The notes: a model not told the origin generated them from the sequence alone. Numbered from the stretch's first letter, positions 8,887 through 18,126 are shown. The stretch is DNA of 37,368 nucleotides from Prevotella sp. HJM029 (GCF_000599605.1 NZ_AZHT01000045.1:1-37368), one strand, 5' to 3'. Numbers and translations are program-made.

Positions 8887-9164
8887 AAAAGTCTCCCAAA
8901 AACAACGCGCGAAAGGGTGGTTTGGGAAAAAGTCTCCCAAAAACAACGCGCGAAAGGGTGGTTTGGAAAAAAGCCTCCCAAAAACAACGCGCGAAAGGGT
9001 GTTTTGGAAAAAAGTCTCCCAAAAAACAATGCGCGAAAGGGTGTTTTGGAAAAAAGCCTCCCAAAAACAACGCGCGAAAGGGTGTTTTGGAAAAAAGCCT
9101 CCCAAAAACAATGCGCGAAAGGGTGTTTTGGAAAAAAGCCTCCCAAAAACAACGCGCGAAAGGG
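8887..9164. repeat. Tandem repeat, 41-bp unit, seven copies
   Basis: The block G(T/C)CTCCCAAAAACAA and CGCGCGAAAGGG recurs with anchors at 8891, 8932, 8973, 9014, 9056, 9097 and 9138: six steps, five of 41 and one of 42 bases (one extra A). Units differ at a few positions only (GTC/GCC, CAACG/CAATG, GGTTTG/GTTTTG). Each junction holds an inverted pair, for example TTTGGGA with TCCCAAA in the first junction and TTTTGG with CCAAAA later, so the RNA could form a string of hairpins. Because 41 is not a multiple of three, long open frames run across it on both strands; these are not genes. There are no unique spacers, so it is not a CRISPR array. Confidence 0.93.
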
Positions 9165-9210
9165 CATTTCGTTTTTAAAACCATGCAGAATGTGCGCTGG
9201 TGGCATCCTT

Positions 9211-9531
9211 TTATGCTTCGCGCCCTTCTTCTTCTGCCTGCTTGCTCTTCCAATCGGCAAATAGTAGCATCAACTGGTGCAAGCCAAAAGCCTTCATATT
9301 GGGATGGTAAATCACATCGAGACAAAGATCCAGCAGCTGCTTATTGTTACCTTCTTCGCTTTCGAGCAATGAACGCACATTGAATTTCAGCTTGTCTAAC
9401 ACGTTTTCATCAACAATGCCATTACTATCTACCAAATTGCGCGTCAGATGATAACGCTCAATGGTTTGCAGATGTTCTTCGGTAAGTTCTATCGAACGAG
9501 TTCCCGATGGATTTGCTTGTATTTTATACAT
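9211..9531 (-). CDS. Conserved hypothetical protein, 106 aa
   Basis: Small, acidic, soluble and mostly alpha-helical protein with no signal peptide. It contains VLDKLKFNVRSLLESEEGNN and LLFADWKSKQAEEEGREA. I do not recognise a named domain. The gene starts 28 bases after the amidase stop and is likely the last gene of that operon. Its stop precedes the 41-bp repeat block by about 45 bases. The reading frame has normal codon use and no competing frame outside the repeats, which supports it being real. Confidence 0.72.
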   Translation of the reverse strand: MYKIQANPSGTRSIELTEEHLQTIERYHLTRNLVDSNGIVDENVLDKLKFNVRSLLESEEGNNKQLLDLCLDVIYHPNMKAFGLHQLMLLFADWKSKQAEEEGREA

Positions 9532-9558
9532 ATCTTATATTATAAATGATGATTTCAT

Positions 9559-12459
9559 CTATTGAAAAAGTTGCTGCATGATGGTGCGCATCAGCATGGT
9601 GCGTTGTGAACGTTGCCGAATACATTCAAAGGGAAAGCCCATGAACCACGCCCGATAATTTGAACCGCGGTAGCATGTCGCAGCCGGCTGCCCGTCGCTA
9701 TATTGCAGCATCGTGGCCGCACCATCTAAAGGCTGCAGTGCATCGACCGAAGTTGCGGCATAATGGTCAGCGTTGGGGGTGCGATAAATGTCGAAGCTAT
9801 CTCGCACAGCGTAAACGGTTTCGCCTGCATGACACGAATCGCAGCTGACCGACTCAACCTTGAATACATCTGCCAGAAACTGTCTATCAGACTCGCTGCG
9901 CTGGTCGGAGGCCGCATAACTGCCACTTACCAATAGTTGTCCGTGCTGAGCAACATAATCGCGCAGCAGCTGTTGCAACGGCTTTGAGAAAGTCTGACCG
10001 TAGCGGTCGGTTTTCTGCAAGCCCAAAAGAAGGTCTATGCCCTGATAGCGGGTGAGCGATTCTTGCCGCTTCTCTACATAGTTGAGCGCACAACTGGCCA
10101 CATTATAGGTGCCTATTGCTGCAAGGGCTTCCACATGGCTGCGCACGGCTGAGAAATCGTTACCAGCAATGAATTTTCCTTCAAGCTCGTTGCTGCTATA
10201 GCCCAAACCTGTTGCATCCTCAATTCCCATGCGTGCCTTGTCAAAATTGAGCTGTCGCCCACTCCATCCTGCTGTTAAACCATAGGACACGCCAGGGTCT
10301 TTATCGATATCGAAGCCTTGATGGTCGCCATCATCCACCACGAATGGTGTGGCTAAACGAGTGAATCCATTTGCCACGAGAATCGTTTTTGTGGCACCCA
10401 ACGCATGATAGGCCGAGAGTTCCTCTGTTGGAAAACTCTCACCGCCCTGGTTGATAGCCGTCACCTTGAAGTTATATTGCACGCCAGGCTGCAAATCGAT
10501 TTCTGTATAAGGTGTACCCACCACAACACCATTGTCATAACCTTTGTCGCCCATAGCCGTGTAGACCACGTAGGAAGAGGGCATGGCTGAGGGTTCTAAC
10601 CTATCTGGAGTAGCCGACCAAGCCAAACGAATGCGTTGCGGTTGCACAAAAGTGAGACGAAAGTCTTGTGGGGCGAGGGGCGCAATAACCGTGGGACGTC
10701 CGTGTGCACCATTCACATAGCGAGCAATCGTCTTATAAAGAGAGCGTGCCATGAGAAATTTAAAATGGGGGTCTTGCCCTAACAACATGTCGGGAAAATT
10801 CTGATGAGAAAGCGTCTCGATAATGGCACTCGGTACTTCGGACAAGCGTGTTTCAGCATAATTCTTGTCCCAAAGATAACGAATGGGCCATGGAATTTGT
10901 GGAGTCGACAAATCTCGTTGCAGTCCATCCAACAACTGTTGTGCAAAATCTTTTGAAACCAAACGGCTCACGCCTGCATTCAGCTGGCCTTCGTTGAAAT
11001 GGGTTGTGCAAATGCTCAACGAACCCACCAAACTGCCATCGGTGTTGTAGCCTGCGTCACTATGCACCGCTAAAGCTAATTCAATCGGAACGCGCTTACC
11101 CTCTAAGTTGGGCACATAGCATGAACCTCCGCTAAGCCAGTTGGTCATCAGAGGACGTGCATTGATATCATCCCCATAATCGTTGGCACCTAATTTCCCA
11201 TTATACACCCACGTGGGTGCTCCAGCCCATTGCGCATAGTAGCGCGCACCTTCCAAACAACGCGGCATACCACTGACAATTCCGCCACGCGAAATGTTGC
11301 CCATTCCACCTCCAAAACGCACAGCATCGGCTGTAACTACACCATAATGCGCGGAGTGGTTGGTGAGCACAACGCGATTGTCTGGGTTACTGCCTGCATC
11401 GAAATCAAACGTACCCAAATAAGCCCATGTACCACCACCCATGGTCTGATTGACCAAAAAACGAGTTGCCAGCCCGCGATGACAAACGATATATTCAGCA
11501 TCGGAAACGCTTTTTTCCATCGTTTGATAGCTCACGTACACGGCAAAGCGCCCTGCCTTCTGGAATGTGGGCTGATAGGAAATAAGTGACGGACTTTTGC
11601 TTCTCGTGGCTTTCGTCATGCGCGCCGTCCCCCGTTCAAACGGATTTTCACCATTTTCATAACTTCTTTGATGCATTGAGAAACCAGGAGTGGCGGTAGT
11701 GATCCACTCACCTTTTATATTTTCCTCCTGATAGGCTGGCACTTTTGAAATATCATTATCGATGATGTGCTCTTCGGTTTGCCAATCACGCTCACGCGGC
11801 GTGAACACAACTGCTCCTGCACGTTGTAACATTGGGATGAGATAAGGTACGACTATTGTTTGCGTAAACAAATCTTCTGTTGTGCAAAAGAGCGCAGGGC
11901 GCTGCCAAACCCATTTACTCTTGTTCACATCATAATAGCGCCCATGACTCGCCCATAGGGCAATATGGCGACCAAATAAGCCATGCGGAATAGCAAATGG
12001 ATGTGAAGCATTTGCTACCCATGGTGCATCGACATAATCTATATCTCCCCAAAACTGACAACCAATATCTTCAGGCAGTTTGGCATCTGGTAAAAAATAC
12101 GCTATGGGTTGCCCGCCACATTGCAATTCCAGCTGATAATGCTGTGTGAAAGTAGGAAGTAGTTTCTTTATCGATTTATAAAGCTTATGCAATTGCTTAG
12201 GCGTAATATTTTGTAAATCGGGAGCATTATGGAGCTCTACTAAGAGGCGCCCTTTTGCATCTAAAGTGATAGATTTTACCTCAATCGGAGCCGAAAAATC
12301 AAACTTCTCTTGATAATATTTCGCAAAGTAGCCGTTCATCATCACTTTATAGGTGTTTAAATCTGTGGGCATTTCTGCCCACAGAAACAATCCATACCAA
12401 AGCAGTGATAACAATAGCAATACTTTTCGTAGATGTGGTAAACTCTTCTCAATAAGCAA
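9559..12459 (-). CDS. Zinc N-acetylmuramoyl-L-alanine amidase-like protein with golvesin-like and FN3 domains
   Basis: Exported envelope protein of 966 residues; an N-terminal hydrophobic segment (about 13-28) acts as signal peptide. The likely Amidase_3-type site is split: ALWASHG (H172), TTEDL (E195), AVHSDAGYN (H466) and a late Glu in SAIIETLSHQNF (E548). The first three would be the zinc ligands and E548 the catalytic residue by analogy with AmiC-type enzymes. A golvesin C-terminal-like beta domain (about 236-390) is inserted between E195 and H466. A fibronectin type III domain follows (about 594-685), then a C-terminal alpha/beta region resembling glutamine-amidotransferase-like folds. 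Such proteins are sometimes labelled xanthan lyase. It overlaps the acyltransferase gene by 11 bases, so the two are co-translated. Confidence 0.78.
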   Translation of the reverse strand: MLIEKSLPHLRKVLLLLSLLWYGLFLWAEMPTDLNTYKVMMNGYFAKYYQEKFDFSAPIEVKSITLDAKGRLLVELHNAPDLQNITPKQLHKLYKSIKKLLPTFTQHYQLELQCGGQPIAYFLPDAKLPEDIGCQFWGDIDYVDAPWVANASHPFAIPHGLFGRHIALWASHGRYYDVNKSKWVWQRPALFCTTEDLFTQTIVVPYLIPMLQRAGAVVFTPRERDWQTEEHIIDNDISKVPAYQEENIKGEWITTATPGFSMHQRSYENGENPFERGTARMTKATRSKSPSLISYQPTFQKAGRFAVYVSYQTMEKSVSDAEYIVCHRGLATRFLVNQTMGGGTWAYLGTFDFDAGSNPDNRVVLTNHSAHYGVVTADAVRFGGGMGNISRGGIVSGMPRCLEGARYYAQWAGAPTWVYNGKLGANDYGDDINARPLMTNWLSGGSCYVPNLEGKRVPIELALAVHSDAGYNTDGSLVGSLSICTTHFNEGQLNAGVSRLVSKDFAQQLLDGLQRDLSTPQIPWPIRYLWDKNYAETRLSEVPSAIIETLSHQNFPDMLLGQDPHFKFLMARSLYKTIARYVNGAHGRPTVIAPLAPQDFRLTFVQPQRIRLAWSATPDRLEPSAMPSSYVVYTAMGDKGYDNGVVVGTPYTEIDLQPGVQYNFKVTAINQGGESFPTEELSAYHALGATKTILVANGFTRLATPFVVDDGDHQGFDIDKDPGVSYGLTAGWSGRQLNFDKARMGIEDATGLGYSSNELEGKFIAGNDFSAVRSHVEALAAIGTYNVASCALNYVEKRQESLTRYQGIDLLLGLQKTDRYGQTFSKPLQQLLRDYVAQHGQLLVSGSYAASDQRSESDRQFLADVFKVESVSCDSCHAGETVYAVRDSFDIYRTPNADHYAATSVDALQPLDGAATMLQYSDGQPAATCYRGSNYRAWFMGFPFECIRQRSQRTMLMRTIMQQLFQ

Positions 12460-12997
12460 AATTCTCTGGCTTTTTCCCTTTAAATGATTTGAAATAATCT
12501 TTTATTAAAGGCATATCACGTTCAATATCACCGGATGGAATAAAAGTTTGCGTGCATACAATCTGTTTCTTTTCATAATCAACGCCATAGAGAAGAATGG
12601 GGATTTTCGCACCAAGCGCAATGTAATAAAATCCCTTTTTCCAATCAGCATTGGGTGAACGTGTTCCTTCGGGCGTAATACAAAGTCTGAAATCAGACGA
12701 TTGTATAGCCGTATGAACTAAATTATCTGTCATGCTACTGTGCTTACTTCGCCACACGGGTATGCCCCCTAACCGTCTAAACAACATGCCCAGTGGCCAA
12801 AAGAACCATTCACGCTTCATTAAGAAATTAATCTTTAAGCCTTCAGACCATGTAAATAATTGACCTAATGCAAAGTCCCAATTGCTTGTATGGGGTGCTA
12901 AACAGATAATAAATTTGTCAGGGAATGGGATGGTGACATGCTTTGTCCATCCCATTTTCTGATAAAGAAGCCAACTGGCAAATTTTTGTATATGCAT
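12449..12997 (-). CDS. Acyltransferase, PlsC/LPLAT family
   Basis: Lysophospholipid acyltransferase-like protein of 182 residues, probably at the inner face of the membrane, moving an acyl chain onto a glycerophospholipid or related acceptor. Motif I is HTSNWD (HX4D, H36 and D41) and motif III is PEGTRS (109-114). GMLFRRLGGIPVWR between them fits motif II. It is shorter than typical PlsC and has no clear transmembrane helix, as in many Bacteroidota 1-acyl-sn-glycerol-3-phosphate acyltransferase-like proteins. The exact acceptor cannot be told. It overlaps the amidase start and follows the small protein gene by 6 bases. Confidence 0.85.
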   Translation of the reverse strand: MHIQKFASWLLYQKMGWTKHVTIPFPDKFIICLAPHTSNWDFALGQLFTWSEGLKINFLMKREWFFWPLGMLFRRLGGIPVWRSKHSSMTDNLVHTAIQSSDFRLCITPEGTRSPNADWKKGFYYIALGAKIPILLYGVDYEKKQIVCTQTFIPSGDIERDMPLIKDYFKSFKGKKPENFAY

Positions 12998-13003
12998 GCG
13001 TTG

Positions 13004-13273
13004 TTATATATTCTGAATATGGTCTATGACTTCATTTATCTGAGTATTGAAATCATTGATAATAGCTTTGTAATAAGCCTTTGCAGAAAGTCCTGGTTCT
13101 GGGTGAGAAATACGACGGATAAAATCACTATGAATAGAAAGTATCATCGTCAACAGAGCATCTAAATTTTCCTTATTAATCTTTTTACCATAAAGTGAAG
13201 CTGCTACGGCCTCAGCAAACAGGTCGCTACAAACATAGTCTATAGACCTTTTTAATTCTCTCTTCTTAGCCAT
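13004..13273 (-). CDS. Conserved hypothetical small protein, 89 aa
   Basis: Helical cytoplasmic protein beginning MAKKRELKRSIDYVCSDLFA; no named domain is recognised. The ATG at 13273 is chosen over one at 13306, because a TATCTTTG promoter element on the minus strand at 13311-13304 would place the transcript start near 13299, downstream of the longer start. It is the first gene of the operon with the acyltransferase and amidase. Its function is unknown; co-transcription suggests an envelope link. Confidence 0.75.
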   Translation of the reverse strand: MAKKRELKRSIDYVCSDLFAEAVAASLYGKKINKENLDALLTMILSIHSDFIRRISHPEPGLSAKAYYKAIINDFNTQINEVIDHIQNI

Positions 13274-13303
13274 AATCTTAGTAACCTTTATATTTATACT
13301 TGC

Positions 13304-13333
13304 CAAAGATAAGCAAAAAATCGTAATTGCAAA
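13304..13333 (-). promoter_or_regulatory. Promoter for the small-protein/acyltransferase/amidase operon
   Basis: On the minus strand TTTG (13333-13330), an 18-base spacer, then TATCTTTG (13311-13304) match the Bacteroidota -33/-7 pattern. It decides the start of the 89-residue protein. Confidence 0.65.
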
Positions 13334-13405
13334 ACGGATGCTTTAAAAAGTTTCTCATAATTTTTGTTTTCATTCCTTTTATTTTTATGTTTCATGGAAA
13401 AGCCG

Positions 13406-13413
13406 TAAATTTG
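13406..13413 (+). promoter_or_regulatory. Promoter -7 element (TAAATTTG) for pfp
   Basis: TAAATTTG fits TAnnTTTG and lies 50 bases upstream of the pfp ATG. It stands back to back with the minus-strand promoter at 13304-13333. The -33 region is only T-rich, with no clean TTTG. Confidence 0.5.
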
Positions 13414-13462
13414 CCCGTGTTATTGCATAATATTAGTTTATAATCAAAAGAATAAAATTAAA

Positions 13463-15106
13463 ATGATGGAAATTAGCGCATTGCAGAAGGCAAGATCTGC
13501 GTATCAGCCTAAATTGCCCAAAGCTCTTCAGGGTGCGGTGAAGATTGTAGAAGGAGCACCTACACAAAGTGTTGACAACCAAGAGGAGATTAAAAAATTA
13601 TTCCCAAACACATATGGGATGCCGTTGATTGAATTTGCTCTGGGGAATGAGATCAACCAAAAGAAGATGAATGTTGGTATCATTCTTTCTGGCGGGCAAG
13701 CTCCAGGCGGACACAATGTCATTAGTGGTTTGTTTGATGCAGTCAAGAAACTCAATCCTGAGAATCGTCTGTATGGTTTTTTAATGGGGCCAGGTGGATT
13801 GGTTGACCATAATTATATTGAAATTACCTCCACATTTATAGACCAGTATCGCAACACCGGAGGTTTCGATATGATTGGCTCTGGACGCACGAAATTGGAG
13901 AAAGAAGAACAATTTGAAAAAGGATTGCAAATCATTCGCAAATTAGATATCAGTGCTATTGTTATTATTGGAGGTGACGATTCAAATACCAACGCTTGCG
14001 TATTAGCCGAATATTATGCTGCAAAGAAATATGGTGTTCAAGTGATTGGCTGCCCAAAGACTATTGATGGTGACTTGAAGAACAGTCAGATTGAAACGTC
14101 ATTCGGTTTCGATACCGCTACAAAGACCTATTCAGAGTTGATTGGTAATATTGAGCGTGACTGTAACTCTGCACGTAAATATTGGCACTTTGTGAAACTT
14201 ATGGGACGCTCGGCTTCGCATATTGCATTGGAATGTGCGCTACAAACTCAGCCAAACATTTGCTTAATTTCAGAAGAAATAGAGAAGAACGATCTTACGC
14301 TGAACGAAGTGGTTGAAAACATTGCTAACACTGTCGCTTATCGTGCTGCACAAGGCAATAACTTCGGTGTGGTGCTTATTCCAGAGGGATTAATAGAGTT
14401 TATTCCTGCTATTGGTCGTCTGATTCAAGAATTGAACGATTTACTCGCTACTCATGGTGCTGACTATAAAGATTTGGATAAAGATGCACAGCGCACTTAT
14501 ATTCTTAATCATCTGTCAAAGGAAAATGCTGCAACTTTTGAAACTCTTCCAGAAGGCGTTGCACGCCAATTGAGTTTGGATCGTGATCCACATGGCAACG
14601 TACAAGTATCACTCATCGAGACAGAAAAGCTTCTTTCAGAGATGGTTGATGTTAAGCTTCAGCAGTGGGCAAAAGAAGGCAAATACAATGGTAAATTCGC
14701 ACCCCAACACCATTTCTTCGGTTATGAAGGACGTTGCGCTGCTCCATCTAACTTTGATGCCGACTATTGCTATGCCTTAGGAACTAGTGCGGCTCAGCTC
14801 ATTGCTAATGGAAAGACTGGCTATATGGCCATTGTTAAGAATACAACAGCTACAACAGACAACTGGAAAGCTGGTGGTGTGCCTATTACAATGATGATGA
14901 ATATGGAACGTAGAAATGGTGAGATGAAGCCTGTAATCCGTAAGGCATTGGTTGAACTTGATGGTAAGCCTTTCAAAGCATTTGCTGCGAAGCGCGATGA
15001 ATGGGCTAAGAATACAGAATATGTTTATCCAGGTCCTATTCAATATTGGGGGCCAGCTGAAGTCTGTGACCAACCAACCAAAACACTGATTTTGGAACAG
15101 AAGTAA
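13463..15106 (+). CDS. pfp: Diphosphate-fructose-6-phosphate 1-phosphotransferase (PPi-PFK)
   Basis: Phosphorylates fructose 6-phosphate using pyrophosphate in a reversible glycolytic step; long type, 547 residues. Visible motifs are [11 protein letters not shown] (about 75-85, phosphate donor loop), [11 protein letters not shown] with the GGDD signature of PPi users (170-173), [10 protein letters not shown] (198-207, catalytic Asp and PPi-specific Lys), and [13 protein letters not shown]. Two consecutive ATG codons start the frame and the second would serve equally. The length and GGDD point to PPi rather than ATP as donor. The gene has its own -7 promoter element and ends at a strong hairpin terminator, so it is probably monocistronic. 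Confidence 0.96.
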   Translation: MMEISALQKARSAYQPKLPKALQGAVKIVEGAPTQSVDNQEEIKKLFPNTYGMPLIEFALGNEINQKKMNVGIILSGGQAPGGHNVISGLFDAVKKLNPENRLYGFLMGPGGLVDHNYIEITSTFIDQYRNTGGFDMIGSGRTKLEKEEQFEKGLQIIRKLDISAIVIIGGDDSNTNACVLAEYYAAKKYGVQVIGCPKTIDGDLKNSQIETSFGFDTATKTYSELIGNIERDCNSARKYWHFVKLMGRSASHIALECALQTQPNICLISEEIEKNDLTLNEVVENIANTVAYRAAQGNNFGVVLIPEGLIEFIPAIGRLIQELNDLLATHGADYKDLDKDAQRTYILNHLSKENAATFETLPEGVARQLSLDRDPHGNVQVSLIETEKLLSEMVDVKLQQWAKEGKYNGKFAPQHHFFGYEGRCAAPSNFDADYCYALGTSAAQLIANGKTGYMAIVKNTTATTDNWKAGGVPITMMMNMERRNGEMKPVIRKALVELDGKPFKAFAAKRDEWAKNTEYVYPGPIQYWGPAEVCDQPTKTLILEQK

Positions 15107-15129
15107 TCCGACGTTATTATCAATTCATA

Positions 15130-15180
15130 TATAGGGAAAGGAAAGACACAGTAGTTAAACCTTTCCCTATATTCTTATTT
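15130..15180 (+). terminator. Intrinsic terminator after pfp
   Basis: A perfect 12-bp stem TATAGGGAAAGG (15130-15141) / CCTTTCCCTATA (15160-15171) with an 18-base loop is followed by TTCTTATTT. It lies between the pfp stop and the GH25 start, separating the two genes. Confidence 0.85.
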
Positions 15181-15182
15181 GC

Positions 15183-16025
15183 ATGACAACAACAAGAACT
15201 TATAGGCGGACTCGCAAAAAAAAGAAATCAACGAAACGAAAACATTTTCGCCCCTTTCGCAATCTCTCACGCAAAACTATTGCGTGGGGAGCCGTGGGCA
15301 TGATAGCGGTCTACGTTTGGTGCTTTTATCATTTCTTTGTTGGGCCTACGGGGTTCCGTTGGCGCGCGCTTTATGGTGAAGCTAAATATCCCGAAGGCTA
15401 TGAAATCCATGGTATTGATATTTCGCATTATCAAACCAACATCGACTGGGAGAAAGTGGCCAATGCAATGATTGAGGGAAATCCCATTCGTTTTGTTATT
15501 ATGAAGAGCACAGAAGGAACGGGCAAGCTCGACGAAACGTTTTATGAAAACTATCAGAGTGCCAGAGACTATGGCTTCATTCGCGGTGCCTATCATTTTT
15601 GGAGCACCAAATCATCTGCACGCGATCAAGCCTATTATTTTCTTGATAAAGTTCACCTTAATGATGGCGATTTGCCACCCGTTTTAGACGTGGAGCACAA
15701 ACGCCCAGAACAAAGCACCGAAGATTTTCAACGCGATGTGCTCACTTGGCTCCACATTGTGGAAGATAAATATCACGTGAAGCCCATACTCTACACCTAC
15801 TACAAATTCAAGCAGCAATATCTTTCAGCACCCGTTTTCAACGACTATCCCTATTGGATAGCTCACTACTATGTAGACAAGGTGGAATATAAAGGTGCTT
15901 GGAAATTTTGGCAACACACCGATGCGGGAAAAATTCCTGGTATAAAAGGTTATGTCGATTTTAATATCTATAACGGCAGCTACTACGATTTAAAGAAAAT
16001 GACCATCGGTAGCAGCCGTTGGTGA
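15183..16025 (+). CDS. Membrane-anchored glycoside hydrolase family 25 lysozyme
   Basis: Muramidase-type peptidoglycan hydrolase of 280 residues. The N-terminus is very basic (TRKKKKSTKRKHFRPF-like, residues 1-30), followed by one transmembrane segment at about 33-53, so the enzyme domain faces the periplasm. GH25 motifs are GIDISHYQ (D79) and the D-x-E pair in PVLDVEH (D169, E171), plus RGAYHFW and YPYWIAHYY. Length and order are usual for Bacteroidota GH25 proteins. The ATG follows the pfp terminator by only a few bases, so the promoter must overlap or read-through must occur. It converges with dapA, 34 bases apart. Confidence 0.92.
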   Translation: MTTTRTYRRTRKKKKSTKRKHFRPFRNLSRKTIAWGAVGMIAVYVWCFYHFFVGPTGFRWRALYGEAKYPEGYEIHGIDISHYQTNIDWEKVANAMIEGNPIRFVIMKSTEGTGKLDETFYENYQSARDYGFIRGAYHFWSTKSSARDQAYYFLDKVHLNDGDLPPVLDVEHKRPEQSTEDFQRDVLTWLHIVEDKYHVKPILYTYYKFKQQYLSAPVFNDYPYWIAHYYVDKVEYKGAWKFWQHTDAGKIPGIKGYVDFNIYNGSYYDLKKMTIGSSRW

Positions 16026-16059
16026 GGGAGACCTCTACCCTCCTCTGCCTGCTACAATA

Positions 16060-16947
16060 TCATATGCGAAGCTCTTTCAGGATAGCCGCCATCTTTTGTT
16101 TTGTCGTTATCGTTGTGGGAACTAATGGCAGGCGCAGCACATTCTCAATCATCCCCATATCATTCAACAATGCTTTGCACCCCGCAGGATTGCCGTCGAT
16201 AAAGAGCAATGAATAGAGTTCGGTGAATTTGTGATGAATTTTCCGTGCAGGCTCATATTCTCCATTAAATTCTAAGCGAATCATACGGCTAAACTCTTTC
16301 GGCAGCGCATTTCCAATCACGGAAATAACGCCTGCAGCACCACTGGCCACCATGGAGAATGTCAAAGCATCATCGCCACTAATCACGTCGAAACGATGGG
16401 GCTTATTCTTAATAATTTCATCCACCTGCTCCATACTGCCGCTGGCTTCTTTCACGCCTACAATATTCGTAAAATCATTGGCCAAGCGAACAATGGTTTC
16501 GGGCTTCATGTTGACTCCAGTCCGTCCTGGAACATTATAGAGCACAATGGGCAATGGGCTCACTTCGGCAATAGCTTTGAAATGCTGATAAATCCCTTCT
16601 TGAGAAGGTTTGTTGTAATAAGGGCAGATGCTCAAAATGCCATCAATCCCCGTCCAATCGGTCGTCTTGATTTCTTCCACCACAGCGGCGGTATTGTTTC
16701 CACCACAATATTTAAGGATGGGCACACGCCCTGCCACACGCTCTCTGATAAATGCCGTGATATCGTCACGCTCTTGCTGTGTCAGGCAAGGTGCCTCGCC
16801 CGTCGTTGCCAAAATACACAAAAAGTCGGCACCATTCGCCAACTGATATTCTATGAGTCGCTTCAGTGCATCATAGTCGACCCTCCCTTCGGATGTGAAT
16901 GGAGTGATGAGCGCGATACCTAAACCTTTAAATATATTGTGTGCCAT
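16060..16947 (-). CDS. dapA: 4-hydroxy-tetrahydrodipicolinate synthase
   Basis: Condenses pyruvate with aspartate semialdehyde, the first committed step to diaminopimelate and lysine; 295 residues, the normal length. The Schiff-base lysine is K166 in GVKEASGS. The catalytic tyrosine is Y137 in VLYNVPGRTG and the TT pair is in LATTGEAP (48-49). A longer open frame reaches 17064, but it overlaps the transporter gene, and a minus-strand TATCTTTG (16982-16975) would start transcription near 16970, so MAHNIFKGLG at 16947 is the true start. The product feeds peptidoglycan synthesis, as do several neighbours. Confidence 0.96.
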   Translation of the reverse strand: MAHNIFKGLGIALITPFTSEGRVDYDALKRLIEYQLANGADFLCILATTGEAPCLTQQERDDITAFIRERVAGRVPILKYCGGNNTAAVVEEIKTTDWTGIDGILSICPYYNKPSQEGIYQHFKAIAEVSPLPIVLYNVPGRTGVNMKPETIVRLANDFTNIVGVKEASGSMEQVDEIIKNKPHRFDVISGDDALTFSMVASGAAGVISVIGNALPKEFSRMIRLEFNGEYEPARKIHHKFTELYSLLFIDGNPAGCKALLNDMGMIENVLRLPLVPTTITTKQKMAAILKELRI

Positions 16948-16974
16948 AAATATTTGTTTTTTCGTTCGTGCAGG

Positions 16975-16982
16975 CAAAGATA
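16975..16982 (-). promoter_or_regulatory. Promoter -7 element (TATCTTTG) for dapA
   Basis: TATCTTTG on the minus strand, 28 bases upstream of the dapA ATG, lies between dapA and the transporter stop. It supports independent transcription of dapA and the short start. No well-placed -33 TTTG is seen. Confidence 0.5.
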
Positions 16983-17039
16983 CGATTATTCTTGCAAAGC
17001 GGTGCCATCTTGGCGGTATTATTTTGCAGCCCCATCCCG

Positions 17040-17957
17040 TCAATGCGAGCCGATGTAGAGGCAAATCATACCCAGCAACACCAACAGCAAATCGATGGCT
17101 TTGGATTTAACATTGCGCTCTCGGAAAAAGAGCACGGCCGTGATGAAACTCACGATAACACTGCCGCGGCGCACCATGCTCACAACCGAAATCATGGCAC
17201 CAGGGAGGCTTAGTGCATAAAAATAGACGAAGTCGGCAAGACTTAGGAATATAGAGATGAAAACAATCGCACCATCCCACCGAAAAGGCGTTGACAGCCG
17301 CCGTTTGGGAAACCAAACGATGCACAAAATGATGCCCATTAAAACCATCTGATAAATGTTATACCAGCTCTGCACCACCATGCGATTCAGCCCCACGCCC
17401 CCATCCTGCACGGAGGCCATCAGATATTTGTCAAACAAACCACTCGCGGCACCCAATAAGGCTGCAATAATCAGGCAAAATATCCAACGATTATGCTTAA
17501 AGTCTATGCCCTCTTTCCGCCCGCTTCGGCTCAACAAGAAGAACGACAAAATGGCCAGCAACACACCCGCCCACTGCCACAGATTGAGCCGTTCGCCATA
17601 AACCAGCAGCGCACCCACCAGCACCAACACGGGGCGCGTGGCATTGATGGGACCAACAATGCTTAGCGGAAGATGCTTCATGGCAAAATAGCCAAAAATC
17701 CAGCTCGACAGCACCAAAACGCTCTTCAGCAAAATGAAACGATGCGCTGCCCACCCCATCTGCGGCACATAAAACATGCTGCCGTCCAAGGTGTGCGACG
17801 AAGCGGACAGAATGATGAAGGGGAGGAAGATGAGCGTTGAAAACAGCGTGTTGAGAAACAAAACGGGGATGACCGCGTTGTTGCGCAACGACTTTTTCTT
17901 AAACGTGTCGTAAAAGCCCAGCAGCGCCGCCGAAAGGAATGCTAAGAGTAACCACAT
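17040..17957 (-). CDS. DMT family (EamA) transporter
   Basis: Inner-membrane permease of 305 residues with about ten hydrophobic segments arranged as two EamA repeats, beginning MWLLLAFLSAALLGFYDTFKK. The first repeat contains GPINATRPVLVLVGALLVYGE, a typical EamA end motif; the second has SVVSMVRRGSVIVSFITAVL and FFRERNVKSKAIDLLLVLLG. Substrate cannot be inferred; relatives export amino acids or other metabolites. It sits between truA and dapA on the same strand, separated from truA by 170 bases with two small hairpins. Confidence 0.88.
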   Translation of the reverse strand: MWLLLAFLSAALLGFYDTFKKKSLRNNAVIPVLFLNTLFSTLIFLPFIILSASSHTLDGSMFYVPQMGWAAHRFILLKSVLVLSSWIFGYFAMKHLPLSIVGPINATRPVLVLVGALLVYGERLNLWQWAGVLLAILSFFLLSRSGRKEGIDFKHNRWIFCLIIAALLGAASGLFDKYLMASVQDGGVGLNRMVVQSWYNIYQMVLMGIILCIVWFPKRRLSTPFRWDGAIVFISIFLSLADFVYFYALSLPGAMISVVSMVRRGSVIVSFITAVLFFRERNVKSKAIDLLLVLLGMICLYIGSH

Positions 17958-18005
17958 TGCAATATATTTTTAATTGTTAAGCCCGTCCAAGGGGTTGGAA
18001 CATCC

Positions 18006-18062
18006 GTTTTTGAGAAAAACACACGAGATACGGGGTGTATTTCGGCTCTTTTTGAGAAAAAC
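18006..18062. repeat. Two copies of a GTTTTTGAGAAAAAC-type dyad
   Basis: The sequence (G/C)TTTTTGAGAAAAAC occurs at 18006-18020 and 18048-18062. The first is a perfect 6-bp inverted repeat with a GAG loop and the second is nearly so. They lie in the 170-base gap between truA and the transporter gene, 42 bases apart. Either could be a weak terminator for truA or a binding site. Confidence 0.55.
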
Positions 18063-18126
18063 AATGCTTCGGGGACTCCCGAATACAGATTTCCGGCCTA
18101 AGCGCTTCATTTCTTCCTCCCCCCGA

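Noticed and set aside
8887-9164. CRISPR array
   Set aside because: Units are contiguous tandem copies with no variable spacers, and no cas genes are nearby.
8823-9383. Several overlapping open frames on both strands (86-176 codons) across the repeat block
   Set aside because: They arise because a 41-base unit without stops shifts frame every copy; the peptides are the same low-complexity string in all frames.
16948-17064. N-terminal extension of DapA
   Set aside because: Overlaps the transporter gene, is not DapA-like, and lies upstream of the dapA promoter element.
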